Shown piece by piece: positions 1 to 8,257 of a stretch of 64,000 bases of DNA. The stretch comes from Aliiroseovarius crassostreae (GTDB taxonomy: Bacteria; Pseudomonadota; Alphaproteobacteria; Rhodobacterales; Rhodobacteraceae). The stretch lies in assembly GCF_001307765.1 (NCBI RefSeq), contig NZ_LKBA01000004.1, forward strand, positions 620,001-684,000, in the 5' to 3' direction. The translations under genes and the position numbers were made by a program. The notes under the pieces were generated by a model. That model searched no databases. It was not told the origin of the DNA and saw only the letters and a program-made list of their open reading frames with translations. Within the stretch, counting starts at the first letter, position 1. Every line of letters starts with the position of its first letter.

Positions 1-1
1 C

Positions 2-757
2 CTACTGGGCGCTTTCGTGGCTCAGGCGCTGTTTTGCGATCTCTTCATTGCGTTCCGCACGCCGCATATCCGCATAGCCCTGGGCCACAAAATCAAGATG
101 CGCTTCAATTGCTTCGCGGGCGCGCACCGGGTCGCGGGCCTGAAGGGCATCATTGATGTCCCGGTGCTGGTTCAAAAGGTCAGCACGGGTGTTGTAAAGC
201 TGGATGATAACCTGCCGATTGTAGAATACACCACGCTTTAGCAGATCATACATCGCACGCATGACATGCACGATCATCACGTTGTGGCTGGCTTCGACAA
301 TGGCGGAATGGAAGTTGGCATCCAGATCAGCCCCTTTGCCTGCCGGCGCGTCTTCCATCTTGCGAAAGATGCTGTCAATCACTTCCAGATCGGTGTCCGA
401 AGCCAGCCGGGCAGCGCGTTCCGCCGCCATCCCTTCGAGGTCACGCCGAAACGCCAGATAGTCATAAACCGCTTCGTCATGGCGCCCCAGCAACCCGGTC
501 AGGGCGGGCGAGAAGGAGCTGTCCAGATCTTCGGAGATGAAAACCCCGGACCCGGCGCGACTTTGCAAAAGCCCCAGTGATTGCAACTCGGCAATGGCTT
601 CGCGCAGGGACGGGCGCGATACCCCCATCCGTTCGGATAAATCGCGCTCAGAGGGCAGCCGCTCGCCGGGGCGCAGCACGCCACGCAGGATCAAAAGTTC
701 GATCTGTTCCACAACGGATTTGGACAGCTTTCCGGCATTGATCTTCTGAAATGGCAT
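2..757 (-). CDS. FadR-subfamily GntR transcriptional regulator
   Basis: A 251-residue regulator. A winged helix-turn-helix fills about residues 7-75, with the GntR core LPSERDLSERMGVSRPSLRE, followed by an all-helical FCD ligand-binding domain (about 95-235). Such proteins usually repress oxidation operons for small organic acids (GlcC, LldR and PdhR types). I start it at MPFQKINAGK because GAGGA sits 7 bases upstream; a 38-residue longer reading has no such support. The upstream DNA carries TGGT-N11-ACCA (776-794). The same half-sites at the same spacing lie before glcD, so glycolate control is an inference. The ligand cannot be read from the sequence. Confidence 0.85.
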   Translation of the reverse strand: MPFQKINAGKLSKSVVEQIELLILRGVLRPGERLPSERDLSERMGVSRPSLREAIAELQSLGLLQSRAGSGVFISEDLDSSFSPALTGLLGRHDEAVYDYLAFRRDLEGMAAERAARLASDTDLEVIDSIFRKMEDAPAGKGADLDANFHSAIVEASHNVMIVHVMRAMYDLLKRGVFYNRQVIIQLYNTRADLLNQHRDINDALQARDPVRAREAIEAHLDFVAQGYADMRRAERNEEIAKQRLSHESAQ

Positions 758-775
758 CTTGATCCTCGTTCTGGG

Positions 776-794
776 TGGTAAACTAATATGACCA
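776..794. promoter_or_regulatory. TGGT-N11-ACCA operator-like dyad upstream of the GntR gene
   Basis: TGGT (776-779) and ACCA (791-794) flank an 11-base AT-rich centre, 19 bases upstream of the regulator's start codon. The same half-sites and spacing occur at 22637-22655 before glcD. Autoregulation is inferred. Confidence 0.4.
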
Positions 795-824
795 CATGAA
801 GCGGAGAGGTTCAAGCATTCAGCA

Positions 825-861
825 GAAAAGAAAAAGGCCAGACGGGTGTCGTCTGGCCTTT
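825..861 (-). terminator. Rho-independent terminator of the OmpA-like lipoprotein gene
   Basis: The arms AAAGGCCAGAC (833-843) and GTCTGGCCTTT (851-861) pair perfectly over 11 bp with a 7-base loop. Read on the minus strand the hairpin is followed by a T-rich run. It lies 26 bases past the stop of the lipoprotein gene. Confidence 0.85.
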
Positions 862-886
862 CTTGTTTCAACGGGCGTGTGCCGGA

Positions 887-1537
887 TCAGGTATAGGGGC
901 GAATGATGATTTCGACCCGGCGGTTCTGCTGACGCCCCTCGGGGGTCAGGTTCGACGCCACCGGGCGGCTTTCACCACGCCCGATCGTGACCACGCGCGA
1001 GCTTGGCACGCCATTTTGGAACAGAACCGACGCGACAGAGGCCGCACGGCGTTGCGACAGGGCAAGGTTATAGCCGGCATCACCCACATTGTCGGTGTGC
1101 CCGATCACTTCCACAGCCGAGTTCGGATAGTTCAGCAGGTTGCGTGCCAGCGCGCCAAGGTCGCTCCGCAGGCCGGGGTTCACAACGGCACTGTCGGTGG
1201 CAAACAGGATGTCCTGCGGCATGGTCACAACCAGGCTTTCCCCGGTGTTCACAATGCGCACCTGATCGTTGCCCATCGAGGCTTCCAACTCACGTGCTTG
1301 TTTGTCCAGCTGCGACCCGATCACGCCACCGACGCCCGCGCCGATGGCAGCACCAAGGGCTGCGCTGCCCAGTTTGTTGTCATCTCCGCTGATCGCGCCG
1401 ATCAGACCACCGACCATTGCTCCGGCCACGGCACCGTTCTTGGTGCGGGGACCCATCTCGCCGGTGGGCGAGGTACAGGCGGTGATCGTCAGGGCACCGA
1501 TGGTGCCGAGAATCAAAAGGGGTTTGGTTTGGAACAT
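887..1537 (-). CDS. OmpA-family peptidoglycan-binding lipoprotein (YiaD-like)
   Basis: A 216-residue envelope protein. The N-terminus is a lipoprotein signal ending in a lipobox (LTITAC, lipidated Cys21). Residues about 34-75 are a glycine-zipper stretch rich in GAxxG repeats. An OmpA C-terminal domain follows (about 105-216), with the peptidoglycan-binding signature GHTDN...LSQRRAASV and the terminal QQNRRVEI. It probably sits in the outer membrane and clamps the envelope to peptidoglycan. It is transcribed alone and ends at a strong terminator. The glycine-zipper plus OmpA architecture matches the YiaD/Pal-like group. The exact role in this organism is unknown. Confidence 0.88.
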   Translation of the reverse strand: MFQTKPLLILGTIGALTITACTSPTGEMGPRTKNGAVAGAMVGGLIGAISGDDNKLGSAALGAAIGAGVGGVIGSQLDKQARELEASMGNDQVRIVNTGESLVVTMPQDILFATDSAVVNPGLRSDLGALARNLLNYPNSAVEVIGHTDNVGDAGYNLALSQRRAASVASVLFQNGVPSSRVVTIGRGESRPVASNLTPEGRQQNRRVEIIIRPYT

Positions 1538-1656
1538 TTCTGCCGCTCCTCAATGCGTTAAACTCATGTCTCTGCTACCATGATGCCCTGTTGTTATCGA
1601 ATAACAAGGGGAGAATGCGCGGCAGATCGCCATTCTGCAACGCCGGGACGCGCCGT

Positions 1657-2544
1657 TTATCCCGCCATACCCCCTTCAGGCGCGATTTTCTGTGTCTGGG
1701 CGCTTTCCAGATCTGCGCTTTCCCAGGCCAGAAGCGCCCGTTTGACCTGCAGTCCCCAATGGTACCCGCCCAGGGCGCCGGATTTCCGCAAGGCGCGGTG
1801 GCAGGGGATTAGCCAGCTGACGGGGTTGCGGCCAATCGCGGTGCCCACGGCGCGCACGGCGCGCGGGTTGCCTGCGGCCTCGGCGATCTCGGAATAGGTT
1901 GAAACGTGACCCGAAGGGATGCGTAACAAGGCCTCCCATACCTTGATCTGCAATGGGGATCCGATCAGGTGCAAAGGTGTCTTTCCCGCGTCGCCCGATG
2001 CCATGTCATAGGCGGCGAGCACCCAAGGGCGCAGGAATGCCGGATCTTCGATGAACGTGGCGTTGGGCCAGCGGGATCTGAGGTCGGCCAGTGCCACGTC
2101 GGCGCCAGTTTCTTCGGCAAACCCGATCCCACAGATCCCCTTTTCGGTTCCCATGACCAATGACGGTCCAAAGGGGCTGTCAAACCAGCCCCAATAAATC
2201 GTCAGTCCTTCGCCCTTGCGGGCATATTCGCCGGGGCTCATCGCTTCCCAGCGCAGAAAAAGGTCATGCAGGCGCCCTTGTCCGGACAGGCCCACCGAAT
2301 GGGTGGTGGAGAGTGTCGTGTGGCGGTCGCGCAAGAGTGTCTTGGCATGGCCGAGTGTGAGAAACTGTTGATAGCGTTTGGGGGATACCCCGACAAAGCG
2401 CGAAAACACCCGCTGAAAATGCGCAGGGGACAGGCCGATCCGGGCCGCCAGTTCGTCCAGCGGCAGCTTGCCACCTGCCGCATCAATCTCTTCGATTGCG
2501 CGACCGATGATCTTGTAGTGATAGCTCTCTTCTGTCGAGGTCAT
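1657..2544 (-). CDS. Ada-like AraC-HTH / O6-methylguanine-DNA methyltransferase fusion
   Basis: A 295-residue fusion. An AraC-type HTH region (about 10-100, LPLDELAARIGLSPAHFQRVF) precedes a methyltransferase domain (about 110-285). The latter holds the acceptor motif IPCHRALRKSGALGGYHWG, whose Cys takes the alkyl group from O6-alkylguanine in a suicide reaction. The N-terminal zinc domain of full Ada, with the Cys that accepts methylphosphotriester groups, is absent, so this form lacks that activation route. The start is set by AAAGGA 7-12 bases before ATG; a longer reading has no ribosome-binding site. It is divergent from nth, giving a small DNA-repair locus. Confidence 0.9.
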   Translation of the reverse strand: MTSTEESYHYKIIGRAIEEIDAAGGKLPLDELAARIGLSPAHFQRVFSRFVGVSPKRYQQFLTLGHAKTLLRDRHTTLSTTHSVGLSGQGRLHDLFLRWEAMSPGEYARKGEGLTIYWGWFDSPFGPSLVMGTEKGICGIGFAEETGADVALADLRSRWPNATFIEDPAFLRPWVLAAYDMASGDAGKTPLHLIGSPLQIKVWEALLRIPSGHVSTYSEIAEAAGNPRAVRAVGTAIGRNPVSWLIPCHRALRKSGALGGYHWGLQVKRALLAWESADLESAQTQKIAPEGGMAG

Positions 2545-2678
2545 GGCGTGTCCTTTTCCCCCAGGATGGCGCAATCCGCGTGTCGGTGCGACCCGAATGT
2601 TGCGCTTTTGGCATTGCGTTGGCGGGCAGGCCGTAGAACGGTCTTGTGTCAAAAGGGGCGGGCGGGCATACCGCTCCT

Positions 2679-3335
2679 ATGATAAAACGTGCCGCCAAAC
2701 AAATGAGCTACCACGAGATCCGTGAGGTATTTCGTCGGTTTCACGAAGCTGAGCCCGCTCCGAAAGGCGAGCTGGACCACACCAACGCCTACACTCTGGT
2801 GGTTGCCGTGGCCCTGTCGGCGCAGGCCACCGATGTTGGTGTGAACAAGGCAACGCGGGATCTGTTCCCGATTGCGGATACGCCGCAGAAAATGCTGGAG
2901 CTGGGCGAAGAGGGGCTGACCCAACATATCAAGACCATCGGACTTTACCGTCAGAAGGCCAAAAATGTGATCAAGCTGTCACGCATTCTGGTGGAGGAGT
3001 ATGGCGGCGAGGTGCCCTCGTCGCGTGCGGCTCTTGAAAGCCTGCCGGGGGTGGGGCGCAAGACCGCCAATGTGGTTTTGAATATGTGGTGGAACGTGCC
3101 GACCCAGGCTGTGGATACCCATATCTTTCGTGTCGGAAACCGGACCGGGATCTGCCCAGGCAAAGATGTGGTCGCGGTTGAACGCGCGGTCGAGGACAAT
3201 ATCCCGGCAGAATATCTGCAACATGCGCATCACTGGCTGATCCTGCATGGACGGTATGTCTGCAAGGCGCGCAAACCTGTCTGCGGGAACTGCCTGATCC
3301 GCGACATCTGTCTTTTTGAGGAAAAGAATCTATGA
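2679..3335 (+). CDS. nth: Endonuclease III (DNA glycosylase/AP lyase)
   Basis: This bifunctional glycosylase/AP lyase removes oxidised pyrimidines in base-excision repair. The 218-residue protein carries the helix-hairpin-helix LPGVGRKTANVVL with the catalytic Lys, the catalytic Asp in AVDTHIFRVGNR, and a C-terminal [4Fe-4S] loop of C-x6-C-x2-C-x5-C spacing. Length and motif order match Escherichia coli Nth (211 residues). The start is uncertain: GTG at 2646, ATG at 2679 or ATG at 2703 are all in frame and none has a strong ribosome-binding site. I chose 2679 on length. The stop overlaps the next gene's start (ATGA), so the two are translationally coupled. Confidence 0.93.
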   Translation: MIKRAAKQMSYHEIREVFRRFHEAEPAPKGELDHTNAYTLVVAVALSAQATDVGVNKATRDLFPIADTPQKMLELGEEGLTQHIKTIGLYRQKAKNVIKLSRILVEEYGGEVPSSRAALESLPGVGRKTANVVLNMWWNVPTQAVDTHIFRVGNRTGICPGKDVVAVERAVEDNIPAEYLQHAHHWLILHGRYVCKARKPVCGNCLIRDICLFEEKNL

Positions 3336-4327
3336 CAAAGACTTACAAGGTTGTCGGCATCGGCAACGCAATTGTGGATGTGCTGACCACGGCGGATGAA
3401 TCGTTCCTCGAACTGATGGGGATCGAGAAGGGCATCATGCAGCTGGTTGAAAAAGACCGGGCAGAGGTGCTTTACGGCGCGATGGAGGGCCGCAAGCAAG
3501 CGGCTGGTGGATCGGTGGCAAACACGCTTGCGGGGATCGGCAAGCTTGGGCTGAAAACAGGCTTCGTCGGTCGCGTTCATGATGATGCGCTTGGGCATTT
3601 CTATGCTGACGCGATGGAGATGGACGGAACGCGTTTTGTGAACCCGCCGGTGCCGGGCGGAGAGCTGCCGACGTCGCGCTCGATGATTTTTGTGTCTCCC
3701 GATGGGGAACGGTCAATGAACACCTATCTGGGGATCTCGGCCGAGCTTGGACCTGAGGATGTGGATCCGGCGGTGGCTTCGGATGCCGAGATCGTGTTCC
3801 TTGAAGGATATCTGTTCGATAAGGACAAAGGCAAAGAGGCGTTCATCGCCATGGCGCGGGCCTGCCGTGGGGCAGGGGGCAAAGCGGGGATCGCCATTTC
3901 CGATCCGTTCTGCGTGGAACGCCACCGCACCGATTTCCTGATGCTGATCGAGCACGAGCTGGACTATGTGATCGGGAATGAGGATGAGATCAAATCCCTG
4001 TTTGAAACCGACGATCTGGATGAGGCGCTGGCGAAAACCGCTGCGATCTGCCCGCTGGTGGCCTGCACCAGATCGGGCGATGGCGTGACGATTGTGCAAA
4101 ATGGCGCACGCGTGGATGTGCCGGTGGAAGAGATCACCCCCGTGGATGCAACAGGGGCCGGAGACGGGTTTGCCGCCGGTTTCCTGTATGGGCTTGCCAC
4201 CGGCGCCGATATCCGGACCTGTGGTGAAATGGGCTGTGTCGTGGCGGGGGAAGTGATCCGCCATATGGGGCCGCGCGCTGACCGAAATCTTCAGGCGCTG
4301 CTGCGTGATCAGGGGTTGCTTGCGTGA
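3332..4327 (+). CDS. Adenosine kinase-like PfkB-family sugar/nucleoside kinase
   Basis: A 331-residue ribokinase-fold kinase. The PfkB signature 2 DATGAGDGFAAGF lies at residues 272-284, with catalytic Asp278. The N-terminus reads VVGIGNAIVDVLT, and GGSVANTLAGIGKLG is the substrate-binding motif seen in the adenosine kinase branch. The likely reaction is adenosine plus ATP to AMP, a purine salvage step, but the substrate of PfkB proteins is not certain from sequence. It overlaps nth by four bases and is followed by a clear terminator, so nth and this gene form a bicistron. Confidence 0.85.
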   Translation: MTKTYKVVGIGNAIVDVLTTADESFLELMGIEKGIMQLVEKDRAEVLYGAMEGRKQAAGGSVANTLAGIGKLGLKTGFVGRVHDDALGHFYADAMEMDGTRFVNPPVPGGELPTSRSMIFVSPDGERSMNTYLGISAELGPEDVDPAVASDAEIVFLEGYLFDKDKGKEAFIAMARACRGAGGKAGIAISDPFCVERHRTDFLMLIEHELDYVIGNEDEIKSLFETDDLDEALAKTAAICPLVACTRSGDGVTIVQNGARVDVPVEEITPVDATGAGDGFAAGFLYGLATGADIRTCGEMGCVVAGEVIRHMGPRADRNLQALLRDQGLLA

Positions 4328-4351
4328 GCAGAGGTTTTGACAACTTGTTAC

Positions 4352-4380
4352 CAAGCGCGCCCCTTTGAGGGCGCGTTTTT
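4352..4380 (+). terminator. Rho-independent terminator of the nth-kinase pair
   Basis: GCGCGCCC and GGGCGCG form a short GC stem around CTTTGA, followed directly by TTTTTG. It lies 25 bases after the kinase stop. Confidence 0.85.
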
Positions 4381-4415
4381 GTTTGAGTAAGCCCGAGCTA
4401 CTGCGCATATCGAAG

Positions 4416-4503
4416 AAAACTAGAAAACTAGAAAACTAGAAAACTAGAAAACTAGAAAACTAGAAAACTAGAAAACTAGAAAACTAGAAAACTAGAAAAC
4501 TAG
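4416..4503. repeat. Tandem array: 11 perfect copies of the octamer AAAACTAG
   Basis: Eleven uninterrupted, identical copies of AAAACTAG fill 88 bp between two convergent genes, outside both terminators. The last copy runs into TTTTC, giving the perfect palindrome GAAAACTAGTTTTC (4495-4508). CTAG, usually the rarest tetramer in proteobacteria, occurs once per unit. No reading frame of note crosses the array. Confidence 0.97.
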
Positions 4504-4527
4504 TTTTCTGGTTTTGTCTGGGTAAAG

Positions 4528-4550
4528 GCACGGCGTGGGTGCCGCCGTGC
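4528..4550. other. Hairpin-forming inverted repeat
   Basis: GCACGGC and GCCGTGC flank a 9-base loop, just past the octamer array. There is no T-run, so it is not an obvious terminator. Confidence 0.5.
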
Positions 4551-4597
4551 AAGTCGGAAGCCGCACGGAATTTTACGGCGCTCTTTGATGCTCAAAA

Positions 4598-4628
4598 AAG
4601 AAAAGGCCCCGCAGAAATGCGGAGCCTG
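4598..4628 (-). terminator. Rho-independent terminator of the OsmC gene
   Basis: On the minus strand GGCTCCGCA-TTTC-TGCGGGGCC is followed by TTTTC. It lies about 20 bases downstream of the OsmC stop codon. Confidence 0.8.
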
Positions 4629-4650
4629 AAAGAGGTCTGACCAAGGCGGG

Positions 4651-5067
4651 TCACTCTGTGTCCACAACCTCAAAATCATGGGTGACCTCAGCTGTGGCAG
4701 CCATCATGGCGGAGGCTGAGCAATATTTGTCGACCGAGAGTGAAATTGCCCGTTCGACCTTATCAGCCCCGACACCGCGCCCTTTCACGATGAAATGCAG
4801 GTGGATTTTGGTGAACACCTTGGGGTCCGTTTCCGCGCGCTCAGCATCCACCTCTACCTGAACGTCTTCGATCTTCTGACGGGATTTTTCGAGGATCGAC
4901 ACCACGTCATAGGCTGAACACCCTGCCGTTCCGATCAGCAAAAGCTCCATCGGGCTGGGGCCGGGCGTGCCGCCTTCTCCATGGCTTGTGCCCAGAACGA
5001 TATTGTGACCCGTGCCGGATGTGCCGACAAAAGTCCGGGCTTCCGCCCAAGTTACGCGCGCTTTCAT
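4651..5067 (-). CDS. OsmC-family peroxiredoxin-like protein
   Basis: A 138-residue OsmC/YhfA-type protein. The two redox cysteines are Cys50 (TAGCSAYDVV) and Cys116 (KYCSASAM), spaced as in organic-hydroperoxide-reducing OsmC proteins. PSPMELLLIGTAGCSAYDV is the family core. It likely detoxifies organic peroxides in the cytoplasm, or belongs to the less studied YhfA branch. The start MKARVTWAEA has GAGAGAG upstream; a longer frame into the intergenic DNA has none. It is followed by its own terminator. The neighbouring sulfotransferase on the same strand ends 31 bases upstream, so co-transcription is possible. Confidence 0.88.
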   Translation of the reverse strand: MKARVTWAEARTFVGTSGTGHNIVLGTSHGEGGTPGPSPMELLLIGTAGCSAYDVVSILEKSRQKIEDVQVEVDAERAETDPKVFTKIHLHFIVKGRGVGADKVERAISLSVDKYCSASAMMAATAEVTHDFEVVDTE

Positions 5068-5098
5068 GTCTCTCTCACTTTGTTGTTGATGCGGCTGG

Positions 5099-5917
5099 TC
5101 AGTCGCCCAGCTTTGCATGAACCTCGTCCAGGTCGATCTCGCCGATTGGCATCTTGTTGCCCGGGTTCTCGAAGTCATATTTGAACAGGTTGAAGTCCCG
5201 TTTGTAGATTTCATAGACCAGATGCATGGACAGGTCGTCGAAGTAATCCTCAACCGGGTGGGCGCGTTTCGGCCCGTGGCCTTCGCTTTCGTTAAAGCGC
5301 GGAATTGCGTTCAGATCCACCTGATGGGGCGTGTCGATACTGTCGAGCACCTGTTGCATCCCGTCATTGAACTGTTCGGTCCAGAAAATCTTGTCATAGG
5401 TGCCACCATTCAGGATGAAGGTGGACACATGGCCCGACATTGCGGACCAGTGAATGTCCGGATCCATCGGTCGTTTCCAGCGGATCGTGTCGCGCGCAAA
5501 CAGAAGAAAGCGGCGAAAGCTCTTGATCTGGTCGAAATCAAACGCGTCGTCCGGGCTGCCCACCTCGATCCCATATTTCTGAATGAGCATCGGAACCAGA
5601 TTTCCGCGATAGCGTTTGCCATTGCGCTGGATGCCGCAAATCTTGTCAAAGAAGCTGGACAGGATGCGGGTATAGGGGTTTCGAACGCAGGTGAAGGCAT
5701 AGCTGTTATGGGCCTTCACGTTGTTGATGATCAACTGTTGCGAATGCTCCTGCGACCACTTGTGCAGGCGGTCCTTGCTGTCGTGAATGTCGCCGTCGAA
5801 AAATTCGCCATGGTCAGAATAGAACATGATCTGACCAATGGTCGAGCAGGCGCATTTGGGCACCACGCGGTAGACCACGCTTTCACTTTCCGTCATCCAG
5901 GTGCCGGGAAATCCCAT
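5099..5917 (-). CDS. Sulfotransferase family 2-type protein
   Basis: A 272-residue PAPS-dependent sulfotransferase of the carbohydrate type. The 5'-phosphosulfate loop is VPKCACSTIGQ (about residues 19-29). The 3'-phosphate site is CVRNPYTRILSSFFDK (about 77-92). Soluble bacterial members transfer sulfate from PAPS to sugars or other acceptors; the acceptor is not evident here. There is no signal peptide. It is divergent from a two-domain glycosyltransferase across 160 bp of AT-rich DNA. This suggests a shared role, for example a sulfated surface glycan, which is inference only. Confidence 0.75.
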   Translation of the reverse strand: MGFPGTWMTESESVVYRVVPKCACSTIGQIMFYSDHGEFFDGDIHDSKDRLHKWSQEHSQQLIINNVKAHNSYAFTCVRNPYTRILSSFFDKICGIQRNGKRYRGNLVPMLIQKYGIEVGSPDDAFDFDQIKSFRRFLLFARDTIRWKRPMDPDIHWSAMSGHVSTFILNGGTYDKIFWTEQFNDGMQQVLDSIDTPHQVDLNAIPRFNESEGHGPKRAHPVEDYFDDLSMHLVYEIYKRDFNLFKYDFENPGNKMPIGEIDLDEVHAKLGD

Positions 5918-6077
5918 CTAACGCAGCCTCCTTGCCAAAACTTGTAATCGAAACGTCTGTCACGAAATGCAATTATCACCACTTAGAGGAAAAAAAGCAA
6001 AGAAACTCTGTTTATTCAATGGTTCTTCACGTTATTTATGGCAACAATGTCGCTGAAACTGAGGGATTATTTGGTAA
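5918..6077. promoter_or_regulatory. AT-rich divergent promoter region (sulfotransferase/glycosyltransferase)
   Basis: A 160-bp spacer, clearly richer in A+T than its surroundings, separates two divergent starts. I could not place one convincing -35/-10 pair, so only the region is annotated. Confidence 0.5.
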
Positions 6078-7655
6078 ATGGCAAAGATTGCCTTCATCTT
6101 GTTGTGTCACAAAGACCCTGATGCGATCATTAACCAGGCAACGCGGCTGACAGCTGCGGGTGATTGCATGGCGATTCACTTTGATGCCCGCGCAAAACCC
6201 GCACATTTTCAGAAAATATACGACGCCCTGAAAGACAATCCCAACGTCACCTTTGCCCGCAAGAGGATCAAATGCGGCTGGGGGGGCTGGTCTTTGGTGC
6301 AGGCCACGCTTCATGCCGTTGAAGCTGCGGTCGAAGCGTTCCCTCGAGCCACCCATTTCTACATGGTGTCCGGCGATTGCATGGCCATTAAATCCGCGGA
6401 ATATGCCCATGCCTTTCTGGATCGTGAAGATGTCGATTACATTGAAAGCTTCGATTATTTCGCCAGTGACTGGATCAAGACCGGGATGAAGGAAGAGCGG
6501 CTGATCTACCGCCATTATTTCAATGAACGCACGCAGAAAATCTTGTTTTACACAAGTTACAACTTGCAAAAACGTCTGGGCCTGACGCGTGAAATCCCGC
6601 ATGATATCCAGGTGCAGATTGGCAGCCAGTGGTGGTGTCTGCGCCGCCGGACGATCGAATGGATCCTCGATTTTACCCGCAAGCGCAAAGACGTGATGCG
6701 ATTCTTTCGCTCAACCTGGATTCCGGATGAAACCTTCTTCCAGACGCTGGTGCGCCATATCGTGCCTGGCCAGGAAATCCGTAGCCGCACCCTGACGTTT
6801 TTGATGTTTACCGACTATGGGATGCCGGTCACGTTTTATAATGACCACTATGATCTTCTCTTGTCGCAGGACTTCCTGTTTGCGCGAAAAATCAGCCCCG
6901 AAGCCCATGTGCTCAAACGTCGTCTCGGTGACCTGTTTGCCGCCGAAGGGGTTGAGTTTCAGATTTCAAATGAAGGGCGCTCCCTGTTCAAGTTCCTGAC
7001 CGGGCGCGGGCGGGTCGGGCAACGGTTTGCCCCCCGTTTCTGGGAACAGGAAGCCACCCTGGGGCGCGAACGTGAACTGCTGATCGTGGTGGCGAAGAAA
7101 TGGCATGTGGGCAAGCGGGTGGCCCATCGGATCAAACAGGTCACCAATATCCCGACAATTGATTACCTGTTTGATGAAGAAAGCTGCCCGATGCCGGATC
7201 TTGGTGGCATCCAGACCCGGCTTGGAAAACGGACCCGGCATCGCAGGGCGTTGATGCGGATGCTGTTTGACTATTACGAAACAGAGCGGCTGGTGGTCTG
7301 TATGGACCCCAATAACATGGATTTGCTGCGGGACTTCTTTTCAGACCGCTCGCAGACCAAACTGTTGGAAGTGGAATGCAATTTCACCAATGACTACCTG
7401 CTTGGTCACGCCATGCGGGTCGGGCTGGCCGGCGAAAATACGCCGCGTGAAACCATTGACAGGCTGCTGCCCACCATCCGGTCCGACGTGATGAACGAAA
7501 GCGATGAAATCCGTGACGCGGCCTTTGAAGGTTACTTCCGCTTCAGCGAGTTTGCCTCCTCTGAAACCAATACACGCGCCCTTGCAGATTTCCTCTCCAT
7601 TCCGGACAGTCACGCAAGGGAAATTGCCGAAACGGATCACCTCTTTTCGGACTGA
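6078..7655 (+). CDS. Core-2/I-branching-type glycosyltransferase with C-terminal unknown domain
   Basis: A 525-residue protein. About residues 1-270 resemble the GT14 (core-2/I-branching, beta-1,6-N-acetylglucosaminyltransferase or xylosyltransferase) fold: the opening IAFILLCHKDP, the mid motif HFYMVSGDCMAIKS, then the QWWCLRRRTIEWIL and TWIPDETFFQTL blocks typical of the family. About 285-525 form a second domain that I recognise only as recurring behind this fold in Rhodobacteraceae and cannot assign. Donor and acceptor are unknown. There is no signal peptide or membrane segment, so it probably acts in the cytoplasm. It shares a divergent promoter with a sulfotransferase. Confidence 0.72.
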   Translation: MAKIAFILLCHKDPDAIINQATRLTAAGDCMAIHFDARAKPAHFQKIYDALKDNPNVTFARKRIKCGWGGWSLVQATLHAVEAAVEAFPRATHFYMVSGDCMAIKSAEYAHAFLDREDVDYIESFDYFASDWIKTGMKEERLIYRHYFNERTQKILFYTSYNLQKRLGLTREIPHDIQVQIGSQWWCLRRRTIEWILDFTRKRKDVMRFFRSTWIPDETFFQTLVRHIVPGQEIRSRTLTFLMFTDYGMPVTFYNDHYDLLLSQDFLFARKISPEAHVLKRRLGDLFAAEGVEFQISNEGRSLFKFLTGRGRVGQRFAPRFWEQEATLGRERELLIVVAKKWHVGKRVAHRIKQVTNIPTIDYLFDEESCPMPDLGGIQTRLGKRTRHRRALMRMLFDYYETERLVVCMDPNNMDLLRDFFSDRSQTKLLEVECNFTNDYLLGHAMRVGLAGENTPRETIDRLLPTIRSDVMNESDEIRDAAFEGYFRFSEFASSETNTRALADFLSIPDSHAREIAETDHLFSD

Positions 7656-7712
7656 TCCCCCTCGGATTGACACCACAAGGCGAATAGCCAGAGAAAAGAA
7701 GCGGAGCGCCCC

Positions 7713-8099
7713 ATGGCCTACATCTATGATGACCAGAATATCTTTGCCAAGATCCTGCGCGGTGAGATACCCAATGACACCGTGCTGGACACGGAACATG
7801 CGCTGGCCTTTCGGGACATCACGCCGCAGGCACCGGTCCATGTGCTGGTGATCCCCAAAGGGCCGTATGTGAATGCAGACCACTTTGCCAATGACGCCAC
7901 TGACGAAGAGGTTCTGGGCTATATCCGCACCATCGGTGCCGTCTGCAAAATGCTCAATCTTGCCCCCGGTGATCAACAGGACGGGTATCGCACCATCGCC
8001 AATTCCGGCACACATGGGGTGCAGGAAGTGCCGCATTATCACACCCATATCCTCGGCGGTCGACCGCTGGGTCGAATGCTTGGCCGCGTAGAGGGCTGA
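7713..8099 (+). CDS. HIT-family nucleotide-binding protein (Hint-like)
   Basis: A 128-residue histidine-triad hydrolase. The active site is His108-Tyr-His110-Thr-His112 (PHYHTHILGG), and the N-terminal DQNIFAKILRGEIP block is the standard Hint start. Bacterial Hint proteins hydrolyse AMP-lysine and other phosphoramidates or adenylates. It starts 57 bases after the glycosyltransferase, with a GGAGCG ribosome-binding site, and may be read from its own promoter. It ends directly at a copy of the dispersed structured repeat. Confidence 0.92.
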   Translation: MAYIYDDQNIFAKILRGEIPNDTVLDTEHALAFRDITPQAPVHVLVIPKGPYVNADHFANDATDEEVLGYIRTIGAVCKMLNLAPGDQQDGYRTIANSGTHGVQEVPHYHTHILGGRPLGRMLGRVEG

Positions 8100-8101
8100 T
8101 C

Positions 8102-8161
8102 TCATTTTCTGGGCATAAATATCCCGGGGTGAGCGGTGAAACCGCGGGGGGCAGCGCCCCC
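8102..8161 (+). repeat. Dispersed structured intergenic element, copy A
   Basis: Order: TTTTCTGGGC, AAATATCCCGGGGTGA, variable hairpin GCGGT-GAA-ACCGC, constant hairpin GGGGGC-AGC-GCCCCC. It begins two bases after the HIT gene stop. Six other copies occur in the window. Confidence 0.85.
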
Positions 8162-8162
8162 A

Positions 8163-8185
8163 GGCTCAAACCGCAGGTTTGAGCC
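8163..8185. other. Hairpin inverted repeat
   Basis: GGCTCAAAC and GTTTGAGCC pair over 9 bp around CGCAG, directly after repeat copy A. There is no T-run. Confidence 0.55.
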
Positions 8186-8190
8186 ACTCT

Positions 8191-8257
8191 TAAAGCGTTT
8201 CGGTGTGTCGTGCGTTTCGAGAGTATGCTTTGTTTCAACCAAACCTCGAAACGCTTT
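8191..8257. repeat. AAAGCGTTTCG inverted-repeat element, locus 1
   Basis: TAAAGCGTTTCGG (8191-8203) faces CTCGAAACGCTTT (8245-8257) across about 40 bp. Related arms occur at 15588-15703 and 31136-31181. It has MITE-like geometry with no coding content. Confidence 0.7.
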
